Shown: piece by piece, positions 1-4,125 of the stretch
Position numbering within the stretch: the stretch's first letter is position 1
Layout of the letters: the number at the start of each line of letters is the position of its first letter
Origin: Planctomycetota bacterium
GTDB lineage: Bacteria; Planctomycetota; PUPC01; DSUN01
Assembly: GCA_016872875.1 (NCBI GenBank)
Contig: VGYW01000177.1
Coordinates: 1 to 16,068, forward strand
DNA: 16,068 bases
Reading direction: 5' to 3'
Made by a program: the position numbers and the translations under genes
The notes under the pieces: model-generated
The model's database searches: none
Told to the model about the DNA's origin: nothing
Seen by the model: only the letters and a program-made list of their open reading frames with translations

Positions 1-32
1 ACGTCGGCGACGTACTCACCAGGCTTCGGCAC
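1..32 (-). CDS. 5' end of an unidentified gene running off the left edge
   Basis: On the minus strand a GTG at 32-30 opens a frame reading MPKPGEYVAD up to the window edge. A GGAGG Shine-Dalgarno (46-42) lies 9 nt upstream and a plausible promoter (-35 TTGACT, -10 GATGAT) lies before it, so the start is well supported for so short a piece. Ten codons give no family. The gene is divergent from the HEXXH gene at 164. It could also be a chance start. Confidence 0.35.
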   Translation of the reverse strand, partial: MPKPGEYVAD

Positions 33-44
33 GGCGACGTTCCT

Positions 45-66
45 CCAGAGGAACTCTCCCCTCTGG
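45..66. other. Inverted repeat in the leader of the left-edge gene
   Basis: CCAGAGG (45-51) and CCTCTGG (60-66) form a perfect 7-bp stem with an 8-nt loop. The stem overlaps the minus-strand Shine-Dalgarno at 42-46 and the expected transcription start, so it could mask the ribosome site or act as an operator. A chance palindrome is possible. Confidence 0.3.
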
Positions 67-67
67 C

Positions 68-96
68 ATCATCGCCGATTGCCAGGCGAAAGTCAA
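68..96 (-). promoter_or_regulatory. Sigma70-type promoter for the left-edge gene
   Basis: On the minus strand, -35 TTGACT (96-91), a 17-nt spacer and -10 GATGAT (73-68). Predicted start near 61, about 28 nt before the GTG. The same -35/17/GATGAT layout recurs before the glycyl radical enzyme. Confidence 0.35.
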
Positions 97-131
97 GAAG
101 AAAACTCTGTAATGTTGCTACAGTCTCGATC

Positions 132-160
132 TTGGTTACATTTTCGCGGCAACCTATAAT
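132..160 (+). promoter_or_regulatory. Sigma70-type promoter of the HEXXH gene
   Basis: TTGGTT (132-137), a 17-nt spacer and a perfect TATAAT (155-160). The expected transcription start (about 166-168) falls just after the annotated GTG at 164. Either the message is leaderless and begins unusually close to the -10, or translation starts further inside. Confidence 0.45.
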
Positions 161-163
161 CTG

Positions 164-1861
164 GTGACGAAGGAACTCGCGCCGGCCCTGGACCGTGCTC
201 TCGCAGACCTGCCCCGACCGCCAACCAGAGGAGAGCAAGAGGCACAGGCGCTTTCGTGCCTCACCGCCGACAATCTTCTGGCATTGAGCGACCTTGTCCA
301 TCTTTTGCAGCGCGCTCTGAAGTACCGCACGCAGATGGGATTCCGCTATCCCCAACGATGGCAGATGGCCATTGATGAGAAGTGGGGCCTGAATAAGGTG
401 GTCAATGGCGCGGACGCCGCGTTGATGTGTGGCTTGGGTGTCGTGCGGCGGGTACTCCAGGGCGAAACCGATATCTACCACCCGAAAGAGCCTCCTGAGG
501 ATTTGCACCTACGCGTATGTGCCGCGTGCGAGGTTTCTCACTACCCAAGGGCCATCTGGCGCCGGTTCGACCTCGGGGGCCACGAGAAGTACTTCCTGGC
601 AAAATTGAGCTTGAGCATCGATTACCTTTTCCGTCCTAGCGGCCTCCGAGCGCAATTCCACGAAGTAGGACATATGATCTGCGATTTGCTTGTTGCTGAA
701 GGCTGCCCGAAACAGAAGGCAGGTCTCGATCACTGCAGCTTTGTATGTTACCGGCGCACCCCCTCCGATACTGAGGCAGAAGAGAAGCCGGAAGAGAAGC
801 TCGACGCAAGGCGCTATAGGGAAATGCAGGCCAAGAGGGAGACTGAGGCAAAAAGGTTCAAGGAGATATTCGCGGAGATGGTTTCCCTGTGTTTCCTGTA
901 CGGAACCAAGCCCCATGAAGCGAGGACCTACTTCCGCAGCTACGTTGGAAACTACTATCTTGAGCCAGTCAGCGTCCGCAAGGACCCTCGGGAGACCCTT
1001 CTCTTCATGACGGAGGTCTTGATAAGGGGCTTCCTGGCCATTGACCCCTTTGCCCAAGCTTACGGGCCTGAAACCGCGAGGGCGGGGGTTTACCTGTACG
1101 ACGTCGGCAAGCACCCCGACTACGAGCTCACCAGCAGCGACTTGGCAGCGGCCAAAGAACGTTTTCGGGCTGCCATCAGGGATGCCGGGCCTTTCTTCCC
1201 CGAGTTCAGGCGTCTCTGCGCGGAGAGAAGCGAAGGCGAGCGATACGTCCTGGAGCGGTTTGAAAGGGTTTTCCGAGAGGCGTACGGCCGTGTGACTTGT
1301 ATGTCACACGCCGTGAAGACAATAGTCACCGGAATATGCCACGACACTGAGAGGAACCGGAACCTAGGCATTGATCCGCCGGAGGAAGACGCTTCTTGGT
1401 TGCTTGCCTCGATTGAGGAAGGCTACAGGTCCGGTGCCCCTCTAGTCAGGGTTCTGTACGAGCATCCGAAGGTTCATCAAGAACCCAACAGGGCGAAGTC
1501 GCCTGAGGAGCATGGGCGGCTGGATTCCCTCTTCCTCATCACTCGAGTCCTGAGGGCACACCTCGCCTTCTCTTACGGCCCAGGCGCGGTAGATTTGGAA
1601 AAGGAACTCACGCTTGTGCGCGATCCTGGGACGGGCAAAGTCCTCGAGAAATACGAGCCTGATTTCGGGCAGACCTGCAATGGATTCAACAGATGGCTCC
1701 TTGATAGATCCTACAACGGCTTCGTGTCAGCGGACCTTGTTGCCCGGAGAGAGCGGATGCAACGGCGTGTAGTTGTGCTGAAGACATTGTGGGATGTTTC
1801 TGCCAACCTTCGGGCCAGACGCCTGAAGAAGCTGCTGGAGTGGGCAGGACTCGGCAGTTGA
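164..1861 (+). CDS. Unknown protein with HEXXH zinc-metallopeptidase motif
   Basis: A 565-residue soluble protein with no signal peptide or membrane segment that I can see; I do not recognise the family. The clearest motif is FHEVGH at residues 165-170, an HEXXH zinc site in a hydrophobic helix (continuing MICDLL). About 65 residues later, after a charged linker (201-231), comes KEIFAEM (233-239), whose E234 or E238 could be the third ligand as in gluzincins. The remaining roughly 320 residues are helical-looking without a known motif. GTG 164 is the first usable start after the in-frame stop at 110-112, but no Shine-Dalgarno precedes it and a TATAAT ends 4 nt upstream; the next in-frame ATG is codon 58. 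Codon choice is visibly less GC-biased than in the neighbours, which may point to transfer. A peptidase role is inferred from the motif only. Confidence 0.8.
   Translation: MTKELAPALDRALADLPRPPTRGEQEAQALSCLTADNLLALSDLVHLLQRALKYRTQMGFRYPQRWQMAIDEKWGLNKVVNGADAALMCGLGVVRRVLQGETDIYHPKEPPEDLHLRVCAACEVSHYPRAIWRRFDLGGHEKYFLAKLSLSIDYLFRPSGLRAQFHEVGHMICDLLVAEGCPKQKAGLDHCSFVCYRRTPSDTEAEEKPEEKLDARRYREMQAKRETEAKRFKEIFAEMVSLCFLYGTKPHEARTYFRSYVGNYYLEPVSVRKDPRETLLFMTEVLIRGFLAIDPFAQAYGPETARAGVYLYDVGKHPDYELTSSDLAAAKERFRAAIRDAGPFFPEFRRLCAERSEGERYVLERFERVFREAYGRVTCMSHAVKTIVTGICHDTERNRNLGIDPPEEDASWLLASIEEGYRSGAPLVRVLYEHPKVHQEPNRAKSPEEHGRLDSLFLITRVLRAHLAFSYGPGAVDLEKELTLVRDPGTGKVLEKYEPDFGQTCNGFNRWLLDRSYNGFVSADLVARRERMQRRVVVLKTLWDVSANLRARRLKKLLEWAGLGS
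1289..1310. other. Perfect palindrome inside the HEXXH gene
   Basis: CGTGTGAC (1289-1296), loop ttgtat, GTCACACG (1303-1310): an 8-bp perfect stem within codons for GRVTCMSHA. It resembles a CRP/FNR half-site pair, but the TGTGA and TCACA arms are 8 nt apart instead of 6. Function unknown. Confidence 0.3.
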
Positions 1862-1871
1862 TTCCTGGGGC

Positions 1872-1900
1872 ATCCGCGCCCATCCGCGTAATCCGCGGTT
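1872..1900 (+). repeat. ATCCGCG heptamer array, 3 words
   Basis: ATCCGCG at 1872, 1882 and 1891 (spacing 10 then 9), ending GGTT. It starts 10 nt after the stop codon of the HEXXH gene. Confidence 0.75.
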
Positions 1901-1919
1901 GCACCCCTCTTGTCTGCTA

Positions 1920-1950
1920 CCTCTGCCCCTCTGCTCCTCTGCGTGAGAAA
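1920..1950 (+). repeat. CCTCTGC heptamer array, 3 words
   Basis: CCTCTGC at 1920, 1928 and 1936 (spacing 8 and 8), followed by GTGAGAAA. The mirrored array at 2624-2655 begins with TTTCTCAC, the reverse complement of that tail. Confidence 0.7.
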
Positions 1951-1953
1951 TCG

Positions 1954-1981
1954 TTCCGCGTTTCGGGTTTCGCGTTTCAGG
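1954..1981 (+). repeat. TTTCGCG 7-nt tandem, 4 degenerate words
   Basis: TTCCGCG, TTTCGGG, TTTCGCG and TTTCAGG run head to tail from 1954 to 1981, directly abutting the ATTCGCG array. Confidence 0.65.
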
Positions 1982-2010
1982 ATTCGCGGGGACTCGCACG
2001 ATTCGCGGTC
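1982..2010 (+). repeat. ATTCGCG heptamer array, 3 words
   Basis: ATTCGCG at 1982, a degenerate ACTCGCA at 1992 and ATTCGCG at 2001 (spacing 10 then 9), ending in GTC. Same layout as the ATCCGCG arrays with one base changed in the word. Confidence 0.65.
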
Positions 2011-2016
2011 GGCAAC

Positions 2017-2037
2017 TCGGTGTTCGGTTGTCGGGTA
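2017..2037 (+). repeat. TCGGTGT 7-nt tandem, 3 degenerate words
   Basis: TCGGTGT, TCGGTTG and TCGGGTA run head to tail. The reverse complement, TACCCGA followed by ACACCGA, is found at 2674-2687 on the other side of the cassette. Confidence 0.5.
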
Positions 2038-2056
2038 TGGACTTGAGGCGGTCTTC

Positions 2057-2085
2057 GTCCGCGCCCATCCGCGTTATCCGCGGTC
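2057..2085 (+). repeat. ATCCGCG heptamer array at the fragment junction
   Basis: GTCCGCG, ATCCGCG and ATCCGCG at 2057, 2067 and 2076 (10 then 9), ending GGTC. It leads into AAGACTCCTCTT and then the cyclase fragment, as at 7285-7313. Confidence 0.7.
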
Positions 2086-2432
2086 AAGACTCCTCTTGTC
2101 TGCTGCCTCGAGCTCTGCGGCAAGCACCGCACCACCGAGACCCTCGGCGCAGGCGACTGGATCCTCCGCCACCTCCGCGACGGCGACTCCGACGGCTTCT
2201 TCTACTACGCCATCTACTACACCGCCCAGGGCATGTTCCAGCTCGGCGACGAACACTGGGAGAAGTTCGCCGAACACCTCTATGGCACCCTCCTCAAGAC
2301 CCAGCGCTCCGACGGCTCCTGGAGCGAAGGCCAGGGCAACGAAGCCCGAGCCGGCACCTGCTACTCCACCGCCATGGCCGTCCTGGCCCTGACCCCGGCG
2401 TACCGGCAACTGCCCATCTATCAGCGATAGCC
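2067..2432 (+). repeat. 366-bp direct repeat, copy A
   Basis: This segment aligns without any gap to 7295-7660, with about 53 differences over 366 positions by hand count. It contains two words of a repeat array, a 12-nt junction AAGACTCCTCTT and the cyclase fragment through its TAG and two following C residues. Similarity of the surrounding array order extends upstream to 1872 (matching 7122). The copies are 5228 bp apart in the same orientation. Confidence 0.8.
2101..2430 (+). pseudogene. 3' fragment of a terpenoid-cyclase/prenyltransferase-repeat gene, copy A
   Basis: The frame from codon 2101 (CLELCG...) to TAG 2428-2430 encodes the last 108 residues of an alpha-alpha barrel repeat protein of the prenyltransferase/squalene-oxidase type. 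It carries GDWILRHLRDGDSDGFFYY, then QRSDGSWSEG, a QW-like repeat motif, and a TCYSTAMAVLAL helix typical of the family. Upstream, the frame runs into a heptamer array and then a stop at 2044-2046. There is no ATG, GTG or TTG before the ATG at 2233, so this is a 5'-truncated remnant. Protein identity to copy B is 96 of 108. Most nucleotide differences are synonymous, so the sequence evolved as coding DNA for much of its history. Confidence 0.7.
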
Positions 2433-2435
2433 TAC

Positions 2436-2459
2436 CACGGAGACACGGAGAGCGCGGAG
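2436..2459 (+). repeat. CACGGAG heptamer array, 3 words
   Basis: CACGGAG at 2436 and 2444 and CGCGGAG at 2453 (spacing 8 then 9). It starts 5 nt after the fragment's stop codon. Confidence 0.65.
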
Positions 2460-2470
2460 AAGAGGGGTCC

Positions 2471-2499
2471 AACCGCGGATGACGCGGATGGGCGCGGAT
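2471..2499 (-). repeat. CGCGGAT heptamer array, inverted copy of 1872-1900
   Basis: CGCGGAT at 2474, 2483 and 2493, preceded by AAC. Reverse-complemented it matches 1872-1900 at 28 of 29 positions. Confidence 0.75.
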
Positions 2500-2523
2500 A
2501 GGAGGGAGACCCGAGCCTGCCCT

Positions 2524-2551
2524 ATCCGGGTAATCAGCGCAATAAGCGGTC
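2524..2551 (+). repeat. Decayed ATCCGCG array
   Basis: ATCCGGG, ATCAGCG and ATAAGCG at 2524, 2533 and 2542, ending GGTC. Layout and tail survive while the words have drifted. Confidence 0.4.
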
Positions 2552-2566
2552 CAGCCCGTCTTCTTG

Positions 2567-2580
2567 CCCCGAACCCCGTA
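2567..2580 (-). repeat. CCCCGAA two-word tandem
   Basis: CCCCGAA then CCCCGTA, head to tail; a weak counterpart of the TCGGTGT family in the opposite orientation. Confidence 0.3.
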
Positions 2581-2588
2581 TTCTTTCC

Positions 2589-2614
2589 CGCGAAACACGC
2601 GAAACGACGCGAAA
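2589..2614 (-). repeat. CGCGAAA heptamer array, 3 words
   Basis: CGCGAAA at 2589, 2598 and 2608 (spacing 9 then 10): exactly the layout of the CGCGGAT array but with a different word in all three positions. Reverse complement word TTTCGCG, as at 1954 and 7205. Confidence 0.7.
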
Positions 2615-2623
2615 GAGGAATCC

Positions 2624-2655
2624 TTTCTCACGCAGAGGAGCGGAGACCGCAGAGG
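2624..2655 (-). repeat. GCAGAGG heptamer array, mirror of 1920-1950
   Basis: TTTCTCAC, then GCAGAGG (2632), GCGGAGA (2640) and GCAGAGG (2649). Reverse complement of the CCTCTGC family with its GTGAGAAA tail. Confidence 0.65.
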
Positions 2656-2673
2656 AAGAAGGCCCCTCTTCTG

Positions 2674-2687
2674 TACCCGAACACCGA
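2674..2687 (-). repeat. TACCCGA/ACACCGA tandem
   Basis: Two heptamers head to tail, the reverse complement of words at 2031-2037 and 2017-2023. From here to 2760 I see nothing further. Confidence 0.4.
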
Positions 2688-2764
2688 TAGCCCCTCTTCC
2701 CTCCGCCCGCCGCAGCCCAAGCCTTGATAGCGCAAGACTTTAGAGATTATCTATCCAGATCGGC

Positions 2765-2793
2765 TTGACAACAACAGCCGCGTTGTATATCAT
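2765..2793 (+). promoter_or_regulatory. Sigma70-type promoter of the ATPase pair, with operator-like repeats
   Basis: Perfect -35 TTGACA (2765-2770), 17-nt spacer, -10 TATCAT (2788-2793); start expected near 2800. Two inverted repeats overlap it: ACAAC-N6-GTTGT (2771-2786) in the spacer, and GTATATCAT (2785-2793) with ATGATGTAC (2812-2820), which spans from the -10 to the base before the AGGAG ribosome site. Both are plausible repressor sites. Confidence 0.6.
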
Positions 2794-2833
2794 GTCTGTT
2801 GCACACCAATAATGATGTACAGGAGCCGAGAAT

Positions 2834-4054
2834 ATGGCAAAGAACATCGTGGGAACGCCGGCACGCGGCGAAGACTTCTTCGATCGCGAGGAACTGGTGG
2901 AAACTCTTTGGGAACGGCTTGACGCGGGGAACGTGTTGCTGGCCGCTCCCAGGCGGTTCGGCAAGACGAGTCTCATGTACCGCCTGCTCGACCAGCCGCG
3001 CCCCGGCTGGAAGCCGCTTCACATCGACGCCGAGTCGATCCGCGAGCCGGTGCTCTTCATCGTGGCCGTGCTTGAGACCCTGATGGCGGACCACCACATC
3101 CGCAACTTCCTGCTTGGCCAGTGGAGAAAGGCGGGGGCCTGGTTCCGCAGTCTCCTCGACGAGGCGGAGTTCACAGGCCCCTGGGACGTGGGCATGAGGA
3201 TTCGCCTCAAGGACAAGATGGCACCGCACTGGCAGGAGCGGGGAGAGGCGCTCCTGCACGCTCTCCGCGGCTACGATGGGGCGGGAAGGCTCCTGCTCAT
3301 CATTGACGAGCTGCCCGTCATGCTCTATCTCTTCCGCGACAACGATGTGAGCGATGCCGAGGCCCGCGCCTTCCTCTACTGGTTCCGCAAGTTGCGCACG
3401 GATCCCCGGGTGGGCCTTGCCAACTGCCGGTTCCTCATCGGCGGTTCCATCGGCATCGAGCACTACCTCTCCAGCCTCCGCGCAGCCGATTCGTTCAACG
3501 ACTTCGAGCGCGTCTCCCTCGGCGAGCTGGCGCCCGACCGCGCAAGGCAGTTCCTGCGAGAGCTTCTGAAAGCCCGCGGCCTGCGCCTGAGCGCCGCCGC
3601 GCAGAAGCGCATTCTGGACCACGTGGGCGCGCCCATCCCATACTTCATTCAGTTTTTCGTCGCTGAAATCGCCACTGCCCGTGCAAGCGAGGCGAATGCG
3701 ATCGGACCAACGCGGCTCGACGCCATCTACCACGACCGCGTGCTGGGCGCGGCCTGCAAGACCTATTTCCAGCACTACTACGACCGCCTCTGCCACTACG
3801 ACAAGCCTCAGGAGCACGCGGCGAAGGCCCTGCTCAAGGCCATGGCCCTGGCGCACCCGCACCCAGTGCGCCGCGCTGACTTGCACACGCTTTTCGTCCA
3901 GACGCTCGTGGAGTCCGCCACGGATGACGCCTTTGCGCGCCTCATCGGCGACCTGGAGAACGACTTCTACATCCGCTACTCGCGCGAAGCGGATGGCTAC
4001 AGCTTCGCCTCGAAGATCCTCTGCGACTGGTGGCGACGGTACTATGCGTTCTGA
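2834..4054 (+). CDS. P-loop ATPase, archaeal-ATPase/STAND-like, with C-terminal winged helix
   Basis: A 406-residue cytoplasmic AAA-class ATPase. The N-terminal FFDREELVETLWERL segment is the usual lead-in of this family. Walker A is APRRFGKTS at 38-46, Walker B LLLIIDELP at 153-161, and RFLIGGS at 199-205 fits sensor 1. The C-terminal third (about 320-406), ending FASKILCDWWRRYYAF, resembles the winged-helix tail of ATPases first described in archaea. The start is firm: AGGAG at 2821-2825 is 8 nt before ATG 2834, and a strong promoter lies upstream. The next gene, another P-loop ATPase, begins 71 nt downstream on the same strand, so co-transcription is likely. Family biology suggests a nucleotide-driven switch or sensor; the partner and output are unknown. 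No transmembrane segment or nuclease domain is visible. Confidence 0.85.
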   Translation: MAKNIVGTPARGEDFFDREELVETLWERLDAGNVLLAAPRRFGKTSLMYRLLDQPRPGWKPLHIDAESIREPVLFIVAVLETLMADHHIRNFLLGQWRKAGAWFRSLLDEAEFTGPWDVGMRIRLKDKMAPHWQERGEALLHALRGYDGAGRLLLIIDELPVMLYLFRDNDVSDAEARAFLYWFRKLRTDPRVGLANCRFLIGGSIGIEHYLSSLRAADSFNDFERVSLGELAPDRARQFLRELLKARGLRLSAAAQKRILDHVGAPIPYFIQFFVAEIATARASEANAIGPTRLDAIYHDRVLGAACKTYFQHYYDRLCHYDKPQEHAAKALLKAMALAHPHPVRRADLHTLFVQTLVESATDDAFARLIGDLENDFYIRYSREADGYSFASKILCDWWRRYYAF

Positions 4055-4062
4055 GCAGGAAC

Positions 4063-4082
4063 GCGGGGCAGAGACGCCCCGC
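4063..4082. other. GC-rich hairpin between the two ATPase genes
   Basis: GCGGGGC (4063-4069), loop agagac, GCCCCGC (4076-4082). No T-run follows, so it is not a standard intrinsic terminator. It may be an attenuator, an mRNA-stability element or a dispersed repeat. Confidence 0.45.
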
Positions 4083-4125
4083 CTACAATCCGGGTTCGGA
4101 TGTGGCGTGAAAGGACCGGACGGCG

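Larger units (their letters stand above)
1870..2690. other. Mirror-image repeat cassette around a gene fragment
   Basis: Six families of heptamer arrays lie left of the cyclase fragment (2101-2430), read as pyrimidine-rich words. The same families recur on the right as reverse complements in mirrored order. From the fragment outward the left reads ATCCGCG, TCGGTGT, ATTCGCG, TTTCGCG, CCTCTGC, ATCCGCG. The right reads CACGGAG, CGCGGAT, a decayed ATCCGCG copy, CCCCGAA, CGCGAAA, GCAGAGG, TACCCGA. The 29-bp pair 1872-1900 and 2471-2499 is inverted with 28 of 29 positions matching. It has the look of an element with composite inverted ends but encodes no transposase. It fills nearly all of the 972-nt gap between genes. 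Confidence 0.5.

Noticed and set aside
1872..2614. Heptamer arrays as a CRISPR array
   Set aside because: Spacing is 7-10 nt, far too short for spacers, and repeat words differ between blocks; no cas gene is present.
4063..4082. Intrinsic terminator after the first ATPase
   Set aside because: The stem is strong but no T-run follows and the next gene starts 44 nt later on the same strand.
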